A stretch of 23,424 bases of DNA from Coprobacter secundus (GTDB lineage Bacteria; Bacteroidota; Bacteroidia; Bacteroidales; Coprobacteraceae): positions 1 to 23,424 of the forward strand of contig JTDA01000026.1 in NCBI GenBank assembly GCA_000803105.1, in the 5' to 3' direction. Both the position numbers and the translations under genes were made by a program. Of this stretch, positions 1-8,226 are shown one piece after another. Position 1 is the first letter of the stretch. Every line of letters begins with the position of its first letter. The notes below the pieces were generated by a model, which saw only the letters and a program-made list of their open reading frames with translations, was not told the origin of the DNA and did not search any database.

Positions 1-1
1 G

Positions 2-964
2 GTAAATTTGTCACAGATGTGCCCTGATGCTTGGAGTTATTATGTACAGAAAGCCAATCATGTACCGGGCAGCCTGATTGAATATGGGGGAGGATACCAG
101 TATCCTGATCGTTTTGCTTCGTTACAGGGGGATAAGCAGGAGAGTGTATGCCGAACTTTTATTGCCGAAGTGGGAGAGCGGATGAAGAGGTCGGGTGTAA
201 AGGTCTTGGGATTTATCACCCGGGGTAATACCGATAGTGATGAGGCTTTGGAAGCTTATCGGATGTATGCTGAAATGATAGATGATTTGGTGGGTATTGT
301 TGTCGTGCAGTATGTGCCTTATAATGGAGGTGACGGTGCTGTTTACTGGGTAGAAAACAGGGAGGGGATACACATTCCCGTCGTCACGGCCAAGTACCAG
401 TTGTGGGCAAATCTGGACAGGAAAGGGTCGGGCAATCCCCAAGAGATAGCGGCCTTGATTAATGAAGGGGCTTTGTCTGAGGAGAGAACTATTGCTTGGA
501 CAGTCGTACATGCCTGGTCATATTTCAAGCAGAATCCGGATGGTTCTGTTTCGGATGCTTCGTCCGGGGATGTGGGAGCGTTGAGAGGTGTTACACCGGT
601 TATGTGGACCAAAGAACGCCTGTCACCCAATATCAAAATCGTATCTATTGAAGAGTTGTTGTGGCGTATCCGAATGAAAAATTATCCGGAGGAAACAGAA
701 AAGGTAATCGAAGATTATGACGGGAGTCTCTCTTTCGAGAGTCCGGATGCTGACGGGAATGGTGTGACGGTATTGCCGGCCGGATTATATATAAATGGCG
801 AGGGTGGCAAGCAAGTATCGGTCATGACATTATCGGGGATGAGGGTATATGACCGGTCTATAAATTCTTCTTATTGCGATTTGTCCGGTTTGGATACCGG
901 AATTTATGTGGTTCGTGTAAGTATGGAAAAGGGTGTCCGTACATTTAAGTATGTGAGGCATTGA
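2..964 (+). CDS. GxGYxYP-family protein, 3' part, with T9SS sorting domain
   Basis: The reading frame is open from base 2 with no upstream stop, so the 5' end lies outside the window and the N-terminus (including any signal peptide) is missing. About 33 residues into the visible part is G-G-G-Y-Q-Y-P, the motif that names the GxGYxYP family of putative glycoside hydrolases. The surrounding residues, with PDAW-YY before the motif, also fit. The last ~65 residues look like a T9SS type A C-terminal sorting domain: a short beta-rich tail with VSVMTLSGMRVYD and DLSGLDTGIYVVRV, although the usual YPNP opening is replaced by LPAGLYING. This suggests a cell-surface protein acting on a glycan. The family assignment rests on the motif and context; the enzymatic activity of the family is poorly established. 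It is followed after 79 bases by an SGNH hydrolase on the same strand. Confidence 0.8.
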   Translation, partial: VNLSQMCPDAWSYYVQKANHVPGSLIEYGGGYQYPDRFASLQGDKQESVCRTFIAEVGERMKRSGVKVLGFITRGNTDSDEALEAYRMYAEMIDDLVGIVVVQYVPYNGGDGAVYWVENREGIHIPVVTAKYQLWANLDRKGSGNPQEIAALINEGALSEERTIAWTVVHAWSYFKQNPDGSVSDASSGDVGALRGVTPVMWTKERLSPNIKIVSIEELLWRIRMKNYPEETEKVIEDYDGSLSFESPDADGNGVTVLPAGLYINGEGGKQVSVMTLSGMRVYDRSINSSYCDLSGLDTGIYVVRVSMEKGVRTFKYVRH

Positions 965-1043
965 AAATAAAGTGTTAGTCTCGGGATTTGGGATTGTCCG
1001 TATTCCCGCTTATATAATATATCGTAAATATAAAAAGATGCTT

Positions 1044-3065
1044 ATGAAAAAAATTGTATTTCTGTTGTTTGCCTTGATGGGATGTACAGCAATGAGTTTC
1101 GGACAGTCCCGATTGGTAAAGAGTCTGTCGGAAGGTAAAGACCAGACTTTGGTTGTTTATGGTACCAGTATAACGAGAATGGGCAATGGCCCGGTTTGGG
1201 TCGGAGCTGTCGGTGATAAATTGAACGGTCTGTATAATAATCATCTTACTTTGTTGAATAAGGGACGGAGCGGTGAATGTTCTACTTGGGCATTGGCCAA
1301 TCTGGCAGACAGCGTGTTGGTCTATAACCCGGATGCAGTACTTATCGAGTTTACAACGAATGATGCTGTCGAGAGCAAAGGGGTATCGGTAGAGCAATGC
1401 AAGACGAATACGGAAGAGTTGATTGCCCGTATTCTGGAGGTGAATCCTGATTGTGAAATTATCTTGCATACGCCATGCGGTTATCCTATTGTTGCTTCTG
1501 AAGGAGGTACAGGAGGTGCTACTCCGCGTCCGGATATGCAAAAGTATAATGCCGTGTATGAGGAGTTGGCAGAGTCTAACGGGTATATATGGGTAGACGA
1601 GTCAGCGTTTTTCTATACAATGGGTACAGAGAATCTTGATTTGCTCAAGACTTATACGGCCGATGGTGTGCATCCTACATTGAAAGGAGCTATGGAGGTT
1701 ATTTATCCGAATGTGCTGAATTCTCTTCTGACGGGACTTTCTACCGTGGATATTCCTGCGGAGAGCAAACCTCTGTTTGAATTGAAATGCGACTACTTCG
1801 AGCAGAATTCTTCTACGGAGATGTCTGTAGCAAGTGCTCCGTATAATTGGTTGTCGGCATGTGATAAAGTGTGTGAATCTGAATATGTGTATGCGCAGAA
1901 TGTGACAAATGCCAATCTTACTTTTGTGGGTAAAAGTATCCGATTCGGTGCTTCTGCTTTGGCCAGTACCGGCTCGTTGACATTGCCTGGAATGGATTTG
2001 AGACCTGTACAGGGGAAGAAAATTATGTTGAGAGTCTCCGCGACTGCCGGCAGTAACAAGACTGGGACTTTGACAGTCAAACTGGACGGTAAAGAAATAG
2101 GCAAGATTGAGGCGGCTACCGATGGAAATAATGGTGCAGCGTTTGGCGCAGCCTACTATCTTTTTGAGTATGAACTTACCGACGGGACTGAATTGTCGAA
2201 GATTTCGTTTGTCCACTCTCGTACCGAAGCTGCGGGATATATTTATGTAAATTCGATAAAAGTGTCTGTGGAAGATGTTGTGGAACCTGATATTCTTACT
2301 TTGGATTGTAATGTCTTTACTACATCGGCATCGACAGAAATGTCGGTGGCAAAGGCTCCCCATAACTGGCTTTCTGCATCGGGTATGGAGTGGACATCGG
2401 CAAATGTATTTGCCCAGGTGATGAGTGGGGCAAATGCTTATCTGGGCAAGAGTGTTCGTTTTGGCCGGAATGTTCCTTCTGGGTCGACAGATTTTGTTCC
2501 GTATAACGGAAGTGCTACTACGCCGGAACTGGACTTGACGGCTCCGGAGGGAAAGAAAGTAGTGATAGAAGTATCGGCAACATGCGGAGGAGAGAAGAAC
2601 GGAACGTTGACTGTGGATGTCGATGGAAATGAGGTAGGCAAGATAGAGGCGGCTACGGGAAATAATGGAGAGCCTTTCGGTGCGACTTATTATACATTCA
2701 AGTTTGACGTGAAGAACGGGACGGAAGCTTCTAAAATCAACTTTACACATACCAGAACGGTAAATGGAGATTTTATATATGTGAATTCTATCCGTGTATA
2801 TCGTGAGGATGATATTGTGTCGGGTATGGAAGAGTCATCTGCCGATAAGGGGAATGCTGTATATCCCAATCCGTTTGTTTCTGAAATTTATATCGGTGAG
2901 AATAACCGTTCGGTAGAGATATATAATCTGAATGGCGGATTGGTGTACGGGATGTCGCAACCGTCGTCTCGTATCGATGTGTCGGGATTGGCTGCCGGTT
3001 CTTATATTTTGATAAAGAAAGACAGTTCGGGCCATATAAGCAGTCATAAAATTATGAAGATGTAG
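1044..3065 (+). CDS. Modular secreted SGNH hydrolase with two repeat domains and T9SS sorting domain
   Basis: Probable esterase/deacetylase of 673 residues. I chose ATG 1044 because it starts a normal signal peptide (MKKIVFLLFAL...SFGQ); frame extends upstream to 972 but only adds a poor N-terminus, and ATG 1038 is an alternative. An L-M-G-C at residues 11-14 weakly resembles a lipobox. The SGNH domain (~22-235) shows block I Y-G-T-S-I (nucleophile S42), block II G-R-S-G, block III T-T-N-D-A and block V D-G-V-H-P (D207, H210), so the triad looks intact. Two copies of a ~165-residue domain follow (about 245-411 and 417-590) with shared words such as STEMSVA-AP-NWLSA, GKS-RFG and YVNSI. A T9SS type A sorting domain starts at YPNPF (607). 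The catalytic domain closely resembles the one at 7531-8214. Substrate unknown; acetylated or acylated glycan is an inference. Confidence 0.85.
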   Translation: MKKIVFLLFALMGCTAMSFGQSRLVKSLSEGKDQTLVVYGTSITRMGNGPVWVGAVGDKLNGLYNNHLTLLNKGRSGECSTWALANLADSVLVYNPDAVLIEFTTNDAVESKGVSVEQCKTNTEELIARILEVNPDCEIILHTPCGYPIVASEGGTGGATPRPDMQKYNAVYEELAESNGYIWVDESAFFYTMGTENLDLLKTYTADGVHPTLKGAMEVIYPNVLNSLLTGLSTVDIPAESKPLFELKCDYFEQNSSTEMSVASAPYNWLSACDKVCESEYVYAQNVTNANLTFVGKSIRFGASALASTGSLTLPGMDLRPVQGKKIMLRVSATAGSNKTGTLTVKLDGKEIGKIEAATDGNNGAAFGAAYYLFEYELTDGTELSKISFVHSRTEAAGYIYVNSIKVSVEDVVEPDILTLDCNVFTTSASTEMSVAKAPHNWLSASGMEWTSANVFAQVMSGANAYLGKSVRFGRNVPSGSTDFVPYNGSATTPELDLTAPEGKKVVIEVSATCGGEKNGTLTVDVDGNEVGKIEAATGNNGEPFGATYYTFKFDVKNGTEASKINFTHTRTVNGDFIYVNSIRVYREDDIVSGMEESSADKGNAVYPNPFVSEIYIGENNRSVEIYNLNGGLVYGMSQPSSRIDVSGLAAGSYILIKKDSSGHISSHKIMKM

Positions 3066-3075
3066 TAGTGTTTGG

Positions 3076-3105
3076 AAAATGGCGGGCCGAGTCCTGCCAT
3101 TTTTT
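3076..3105 (+). terminator. Rho-independent terminator after the modular SGNH gene
   Basis: AAAATGGCGGG (3076-3086) pairs with CCTGCCATTTT (3093-3103) around a 6-nt loop, with a single G-T wobble, and runs into a T tract ending at 3105. It lies 11 bases after the stop codon and separates this transcript from the gene at 3233. Confidence 0.85.
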
Positions 3106-3232
3106 ACAAAAAGGTCAAAAATCATTCGGGGTTAATGAAAAAAGGGGGTATTAATCCGTATGTTAACCCGGTTATTGGCTATTGAGGATTAAAATTGCAG
3201 TAAAATAATATTTCAAAAAAGTATATATACGT

Positions 3233-3823
3233 ATGAAAACGCACTTCTTATTTATTGTTTTGTTTTGTGCTTCTGTTTTATCTGTTTCGGGGCAGACCGG
3301 AACTTCGACATTGTTTGACTTGAAATGCGATGGTTTTAAAGTTTCGGCTTCGAAAGAAATGTCGGCAGGAAACGCCCCTCATAATTGGGTGTCGGCAGCG
3401 GGAGAGGACTGTGTGTCGAGAAATGTATTTGCTCAGGTTTTCATGACGGGGAATATGTCGTATTTAGGCAAATCCGTCCGTTTCGGAAAGTCGGCCGAAG
3501 GGGATGAAAATTGTGGTTATTTGGCTTTGCCGGCAATGAATCTGAAATCGGATAAAAACGAGAAAGTCGTATTGAAAGTTTCTGCAACTTCCGGCTCGAA
3601 CAAAACGGGGATTTTGAAAATATCGGTAGACGGGAAGGAGATAGGAGAGATTGTAGCCCGGACAGGAAAGAACGGAAAACCATTCGGCCGGGGATATGAA
3701 CTTTTCGAGTTTGAAATCAAAAACGGTCGGCCGGAATCGGTCATTTCGTTTGAGCATTCTCGGGACGAGCAGGCAGGGTTGATTTATGTAAATTCGATAC
3801 AGGTAATAAAGACCGTCTTGTAG
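3233..3823 (+). CDS. Secreted single-domain protein, third copy of the SGNH-linked domain
   Basis: A 196-residue protein with a signal peptide (MKTHFLFIVLFCASVLSVSGQ). The rest is one copy of the domain found twice in the modular SGNH hydrolase just upstream. Shared landmarks include FDLKCD near the start, SKEMSAGNAPHNWVSA, NVFAQV, LGKSVRFG, VSATSGSNKTG, VDGKEIGEI and IYVNSIQV at the very end. There is no sorting domain and no second domain, so it is a stand-alone module in the periplasm or outside the cell. Alternating hydrophobic residues suggest a beta-sandwich, and a carbohydrate-binding role is plausible but unproven; I do not recognise a named family. ATG 3233 follows an AT-rich stretch. 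The next gene begins 113 bases later, so co-transcription with the flavoprotein run is possible but not certain. Confidence 0.75.
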   Translation: MKTHFLFIVLFCASVLSVSGQTGTSTLFDLKCDGFKVSASKEMSAGNAPHNWVSAAGEDCVSRNVFAQVFMTGNMSYLGKSVRFGKSAEGDENCGYLALPAMNLKSDKNEKVVLKVSATSGSNKTGILKISVDGKEIGEIVARTGKNGKPFGRGYELFEFEIKNGRPESVISFEHSRDEQAGLIYVNSIQVIKTVL

Positions 3824-3936
3824 AAGTCTGATGTTTCTCCAGAGGTGTATATACCGGAGGAAGTATGCAAGGAAGATAAAGTGTTTATCCTTTTGGGGAT
3901 GTTTTTGGTGTCCCGAAGGAATTTAAAGAATTGATT

Positions 3937-5349
3937 ATGAGAAATGACAGGAGAGATTTCTTAGCCAAGATGGCTGCGGGGATGGCTTTGGGTATTGTGG
4001 CTCCGTCTTCGGTATGGGCTGTCGGGGAAAAAAGGGGAGAGAAGGCAAAGTCCAAATATCCGAAATTGAAATGTGACGTGGCCGTTGTAGGTGCGGGTCC
4101 CGGTGGTGTACCTGCTGCTATTGCAGCGGCCCGCCAGGGGGCAAAGGTTATTTTGCTGGAAGAAGATAATATGCCGGGTGGTGCTCCGGTGGACATGTAT
4201 GTGCCTTTTATATGCGGTTCTCCTCGGGTAGGAGTATTTCGGGAAATGATTCAGGAACTGAATGCTCATCATACTATAGGAGGAAAGCCTTGTTCTACAT
4301 TCGGGAAGACGGGCAGTGACGGGAAGAATCATTGGTGGATGCCCAGTTCGTTTGCCGAGGTCGTTTATAATATGATAGATAAGGAGCCTAATCTTACCTT
4401 GATGTGCGGTGCTCCGGTCGTCGGGGTCAGTGTAAAGGCTGACGGAAACAGGAATCGGGTGACAGGTGTCAGGATAATGCGTAATGGAGAGTATCAGGAT
4501 ATAGAGGCGGCAGTGACTATCGATGCGACGGGTAACGGGCTGGTCGCCGACCTTGCCGGATGCGAATACATGTACGGTAGCGAGGCCAAAAGTGACTATA
4601 ACGAGCCTGTAGGTATTGAAGTTGCCGACGGGAAGGTACAACCTTGTACTTGGATGCTCATTAGTGAGCGGATAAAACGGAATGCTGTTCTGCCTATCGA
4701 TAAGTTAAAAGGCAGCAGTGCCGTGGAGGATAATCTGAACCGTTGGGTAACGGCTCCGGATAAGGAGGATATGATACGTCGTGATGCCGGAATTTATCTG
4801 CATTGGGGAAAGACGGTTTATTGTAAGGATACCCGCGACCCGTTGTTATTGGCCCAAGCCCAGATGGAAGCTCTGGATAAGTTGCGTGAGAATCTGGCTA
4901 TTTGGCATGAGGCCGGATATGCGGTACATTTGGCTCCGAAAATCGGGGTAAGGGAGGTACGCCGCATCAAAGGCGAGTATGTGTTGACGGCTAATGATTT
5001 GATTCAAGGGGTCATGCCTGATGACAAGATAGCGAATGCTCATTATTCGTTTGACGTTTGGGGAATGAAGATTCCGGAAGAGATGAAACATATAGGGCCG
5101 TATGGTATTCCGTACCGTTGTCTGGTACCGTTGAATACCGAAGGGCTTCTGACTGCCGGGCGTATCGTCAGTGCTACGCGGGTGGCCCATAGTTCTCTTA
5201 GGGTACAGCCGATTTGTTCCAATATCGGAATGGCAGCGGGAACAGCGGCGGCTATGTCGGCATTGCAGAAAACGGGGCTTCGTTCTATCGACATAAAAGA
5301 TTTGCAGGGAAGACTTATACGTATGGGACTTTTTGAGGGTATAAAGTAA
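3937..5349 (+). CDS. Tat-exported FAD-dependent oxidoreductase, paralogue 1
   Basis: A 470-residue flavoprotein of the FAD_oxidored type. ATG 3937 is preferred to TTG 3931 because it places the twin-arginine motif D-R-R-D-F-L-A-K at residues 4-11, followed by a hydrophobic stretch ending near VWA. The dinucleotide-binding fold starts at ~46 with G-A-G-P-G-G (52-57) and an acidic residue at the end of beta-2 (LLEED, E75). Conserved patches shared with the other three copies are GGAPVDMYV, DGKNHWWMPSSF, ATGNGLVA, GIYLHWG, RIKGEYVLT and EGLLTAGRI. Two departures stand out: V341 in R-E-V-R-R, where the other copies have cysteine, and SATRVAHSSLRVQ in place of SGTRLAHSSYRVQ. It likely works outside the cytoplasm. 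Substrate and electron acceptor are unknown; the locus suggests a sugar or sugar derivative. The next paralogue starts 12 bases after the stop. Confidence 0.85.
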   Translation: MRNDRRDFLAKMAAGMALGIVAPSSVWAVGEKRGEKAKSKYPKLKCDVAVVGAGPGGVPAAIAAARQGAKVILLEEDNMPGGAPVDMYVPFICGSPRVGVFREMIQELNAHHTIGGKPCSTFGKTGSDGKNHWWMPSSFAEVVYNMIDKEPNLTLMCGAPVVGVSVKADGNRNRVTGVRIMRNGEYQDIEAAVTIDATGNGLVADLAGCEYMYGSEAKSDYNEPVGIEVADGKVQPCTWMLISERIKRNAVLPIDKLKGSSAVEDNLNRWVTAPDKEDMIRRDAGIYLHWGKTVYCKDTRDPLLLAQAQMEALDKLRENLAIWHEAGYAVHLAPKIGVREVRRIKGEYVLTANDLIQGVMPDDKIANAHYSFDVWGMKIPEEMKHIGPYGIPYRCLVPLNTEGLLTAGRIVSATRVAHSSLRVQPICSNIGMAAGTAAAMSALQKTGLRSIDIKDLQGRLIRMGLFEGIK

Positions 5350-5361
5350 TAAAAGAAGAGT

Positions 5362-6822
5362 ATGGCTATAAATAGAAGACAATTTATCCGAAGTTTGGGT
5401 TTAGGAGCTGCATGTACGGCAATTCCCGGGACGTCTCTTTGGGCTTCGGATAAGTCATTGAATACGAAGGACGAGAGGTTGTTCAAGTTGCCGACGCTGA
5501 AGTGTGATGTCATTGTCGTAGGTGCCGGCCCTGCCGGTATTCCTGCTGCCATTGCTGCTGCCCGTGAAGGTGCGAAAGTAATATTGTTGGAAGAAGATAT
5601 GCTGCCGGGGGGTGCTCCGGTGGATATGTATGTGACTTATATGTGCGGTGCTCCGAGAATCGGTGTTTTTCTTGATATGATTAAGGAGCTGAACCGGAAA
5701 CATTCGTTGAGCATAACGCCCAGCAGTACGATAAAAGATTGGGCCTGGGACGGAAAGCAACACTGGTGGTTACCGTCGGCATTTGTTCAGGTACTGGACG
5801 GATTTATCGAGTCGGAAAAGAACATTACTTTGATGTGTGCTTCTCCTGTGGTGGATACATTGGTTGCAGCCAAGGGAAATCGCAATCAGGTTTACGGTGT
5901 TTGTGTGATGCGTCAAGGCATGTTGCAGAAAATCGAGGCTCCTGTAACGATAGATGCGACGGGTACGGGGCTGGTAGCTGCAAAGGCCGGCTGCGAATAC
6001 TTTTACGGAAGTGATGCCCGAAAAGATTTTAATGAGAGTATCGGTCTGGAAAAGAGTGATGGACGGGTACAGCCGTGTACGATGATGTATATCAGCCAAC
6101 GGACACGCAGTGATGCGGAGTTCCCGCTCGAAGCGTTCAAAACGGGGGTGCTGGATCATGATAATGTGAAATGGGCATCCCAGCAGACTCCCCAGGAATT
6201 TGCCGAGATAGACTCGGGCATTTATCTACACTGGGGGGCAACTGTAGAGTGTAAGGATACGACCGATTCCGTGTTGGTAGCCGAAGCTCACCGGCAAGCA
6301 ATAAAGAAATTGGAACCTCAGTTCGAAATACTGCGTAGTGCGGGATATGTGACTCATGTAGCTCCGAAGCTGGGAATCAGGGAATGCCGCCGTATCAAAG
6401 GTGAATATGTGATTACGGTGGATGATGTACTCAAGGGGGTAATGCATGATGATAAGGTAGCTGATGCCTGGTATTCGTTAGACCCTTGGGGGATGAAGGT
6501 CGATGCCAAGATAAAGAACAGCGTGGGCCCTTACGGTATTCCTTACCGCAGTCTTATTCCTGCCCAAACGGAAGGTTTGCTGACTGCCGGCCGTATCATC
6601 AGCGGTACTCGTCTGGCTATGAGTTCGTACCGGGTACAGCCGATTTGTTCTACCATAGGTGAGGCAGCGGGTACGGCTGCCGCTATGGCCTCTTTGCAGA
6701 AGACCGGAGTGCGTAATCTGGATGTACGCCAGTTGCAGGAACGGCTGGATCGGAAAGGCTTGTTCGACTGGTATCGTCATGTGAATATGAATGTTAATAA
6801 TAAACCCTGGAAAAATAAATAA
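5362..6822 (+). CDS. Tat-exported FAD-dependent oxidoreductase, paralogue 2
   Basis: A 486-residue paralogue of the preceding gene. The start ATG is 12 bases after the upstream stop and gives the Tat-type N-terminus MAINRRQFIRS followed by a hydrophobic, alanine-rich segment to SLWA. The N-terminal five residues and the RR-x-F-I motif match paralogue 4, hinting at a recent shared origin. FAD-binding G-A-G-P-A-G lies after KCDVIVV, then LLEED and GGAPVDMYVT. The substrate-side patch reads DGKQHWWLPSAF. R-E-C-R-R-I-K-G-E (C342) is intact. It has a C-terminal extension of about 15 residues (YRHVNMNVNNKPWKNK) absent from the other copies. It is translated just ahead of a small SGNH protein whose ATG lies 3 bases after this stop. 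The oxidoreductase class is well supported; the substrate is unknown. Confidence 0.85.
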   Translation: MAINRRQFIRSLGLGAACTAIPGTSLWASDKSLNTKDERLFKLPTLKCDVIVVGAGPAGIPAAIAAAREGAKVILLEEDMLPGGAPVDMYVTYMCGAPRIGVFLDMIKELNRKHSLSITPSSTIKDWAWDGKQHWWLPSAFVQVLDGFIESEKNITLMCASPVVDTLVAAKGNRNQVYGVCVMRQGMLQKIEAPVTIDATGTGLVAAKAGCEYFYGSDARKDFNESIGLEKSDGRVQPCTMMYISQRTRSDAEFPLEAFKTGVLDHDNVKWASQQTPQEFAEIDSGIYLHWGATVECKDTTDSVLVAEAHRQAIKKLEPQFEILRSAGYVTHVAPKLGIRECRRIKGEYVITVDDVLKGVMHDDKVADAWYSLDPWGMKVDAKIKNSVGPYGIPYRSLIPAQTEGLLTAGRIISGTRLAMSSYRVQPICSTIGEAAGTAAAMASLQKTGVRNLDVRQLQERLDRKGLFDWYRHVNMNVNNKPWKNK

Positions 6823-6825
6823 GAT

Positions 6826-7509
6826 ATGAACCGTTTTTTTGTTTTGATATTGGTTGCAGTATGGTCTGTTTTTGCGGTGGATGCCCAGACGACTTTTTCG
6901 AAGAACCTGAAGGCGGGGAAAAAGCAGACAGTTGTTTTCTATGGAACCAGTGCAGCGATTAATCCGTCTAACCGTTTTTGGGTAGAGCAGTTACAGGGAA
7001 AACTTGATAAGCAATTTCCCGGAAAAGTGGATTTTTATAATTGTTCCAAGTCGGGGATAGGTTCGTTCTGGGCGACCGAGAATTTTAAGGATTCGGTATT
7101 GACGCGTAATCCCGACCTTCTGATTTTTGGTTTTTCGGAGAATGATGCGGTGTTACGGTTCAATAACTGGCCTTGGTATTCGGGGCGTTGTGCCGAATAT
7201 ATGGTAGACCATTTGCGGGAACAGAACCAGGATGCTACGATTATTTTGTATATAATTTCCGAGCGGCCTTTGGGCAAGGCTGCTGAAACTCGGCCTGAGA
7301 TAGCAGCATTTAATGCTTCTTGTCGTGAAATAGCCAAGAAGAAAGATATCATTTTGACTGATTTTTCCGTTACATTTAATGAGATATATGAAAAATTCGG
7401 AGAGGAGGGTTTGAAACAGTATCAAAGGGACGGCATCTTGCCTACTAAGAAGGCTGCGAATGAGGTGCTTGTTCCTATGTTGTGGGAGGCTATATTCGGA
7501 AAGAAATAA
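6826..7509 (+). CDS. Secreted SGNH-like protein with catalytic His replaced by Leu
   Basis: A 227-residue SGNH/GDSL-family protein with a signal peptide (MNRFFVLILVAVWSVFAVDAQ). Block I is Y-G-T-S-A-A (S42), block II has S-K-S-G, and block III is F-S-E-N-D-A. Block V reads D-G-I-L-P (D202, L205), while the neighbouring SGNH proteins have D-G-V-H-P. The codon is ttg, so the canonical triad histidine is absent. The reading frame is otherwise clean, with no stop or frameshift, which argues for a maintained non-catalytic or altered protein rather than decay. The start ATG follows the paralogue 2 stop by 3 bases, so translational coupling is likely. It may bind a ligand, assist the active SGNH encoded next, or use another base. 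The fold assignment is firm; loss of activity is inferred. Confidence 0.8.
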   Translation: MNRFFVLILVAVWSVFAVDAQTTFSKNLKAGKKQTVVFYGTSAAINPSNRFWVEQLQGKLDKQFPGKVDFYNCSKSGIGSFWATENFKDSVLTRNPDLLIFGFSENDAVLRFNNWPWYSGRCAEYMVDHLREQNQDATIILYIISERPLGKAAETRPEIAAFNASCREIAKKKDIILTDFSVTFNEIYEKFGEEGLKQYQRDGILPTKKAANEVLVPMLWEAIFGKK

Positions 7510-7530
7510 TGGGTAAAAAGTGTCGGATAT

Positions 7531-8214
7531 ATGAAAAGCAAGTATGTGTTTATTGTGGTGATGCTACTCAGTGTTTCTTTACTGTCTGCCCAGTCGCATT
7601 TGGTGAAGAACTTGCAATCGGGCAGGACTCAAACGCTGGTTGTTTATGGCACGAGTATATCGAGCATGCGCCCGAACGGGCCTTTGTGGGTGAAGAAAGT
7701 CGAAGATGAGTTGAACAAGAAGTATGGTAATCGCCTGACAGTGTTGAATACGGGCAAGAGCGGGCAAAACTCGAACTGGGCATTGAAGAATCTGGAAGAC
7801 AGTGTCCTTATGAAACATCCGGATGCTGTGATTATAGAGTTTGCGACCAACGATGCCGTAACCCGTTTCAATATATCGCAGGAGGATTGCCGTCGTAATA
7901 CCGAATTATTGATAACTCGTATAAAAGAAAGGTACCCTGCATGTGAAATATTTCTGCATACTCCTTGCGGATATCCGTTGGGTAAGAATGCGGTGAATCG
8001 TCCGGAGATGAAAGCATATAATGGAGTGTATGAGTCGATAGCCAAGGAGCAAAAGTTGCGGTATATCGATGAGGCGGAGACATTTGTACGTATTGCTGAA
8101 GAGCAGGGTGTACCTGAATTGCGTAAGTTTGCAGGAGATGGCGTGCATCCGACGAAAAGAGGAGGTCTGGAGATTATCGCACCGAATGTAATACGGGTTT
8201 TGGAAATGGAATAA
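7531..8214 (+). CDS. Secreted single-domain SGNH hydrolase
   Basis: A 227-residue probable esterase with a signal peptide (MKSKYVFIVVMLLSVSLLSAQ). The predicted triad is complete: Y-G-T-S-I with S42, N-T-G-K-S-G, E-F-A-T-N-D-A, and D-G-V-H-P with D203 and H206. It closely resembles the catalytic domain of the modular SGNH protein at 1044, sharing SRLVK/SHLVK-like starts, QTLVVYGTSI and HTPCGYP, but lacks the repeat domains and T9SS tail. It is therefore probably periplasmic rather than surface-attached. It sits 21 bases after the His-less SGNH gene and 12 bases before FAD paralogue 3, inside the operon-like run. De-O-acetylation of a sugar is a reasonable role for the family, but the substrate is not indicated by the sequence. 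Confidence 0.85.
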   Translation: MKSKYVFIVVMLLSVSLLSAQSHLVKNLQSGRTQTLVVYGTSISSMRPNGPLWVKKVEDELNKKYGNRLTVLNTGKSGQNSNWALKNLEDSVLMKHPDAVIIEFATNDAVTRFNISQEDCRRNTELLITRIKERYPACEIFLHTPCGYPLGKNAVNRPEMKAYNGVYESIAKEQKLRYIDEAETFVRIAEEQGVPELRKFAGDGVHPTKRGGLEIIAPNVIRVLEME

Positions 8215-8226
8215 AAAGGATTTGTC

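Noticed and set aside
1038..1085. Lipoprotein signal (L-M-G-C) in the modular SGNH protein
   Set aside because: The signal would be very short with Met at the -2 position, and the protein carries a T9SS tail, which normally goes with an ordinary signal peptide; SFGQ is a better cleavage site.
1602..2750. A 382-codon open frame on the - strand inside the modular SGNH gene
   Set aside because: It is antisense to a clear gene, rich in Arg, Cys, His and Ser in the pattern of a shadow frame, and has no recognisable domain or start signal.
3824..3936. Possible terminator or promoter between the single-domain protein and flavoprotein 1
   Set aside because: Only imperfect inverted words (around 3856-3872) and no T tract or proper TAnnTTTG match were seen, so I cannot say whether transcription stops or starts here.
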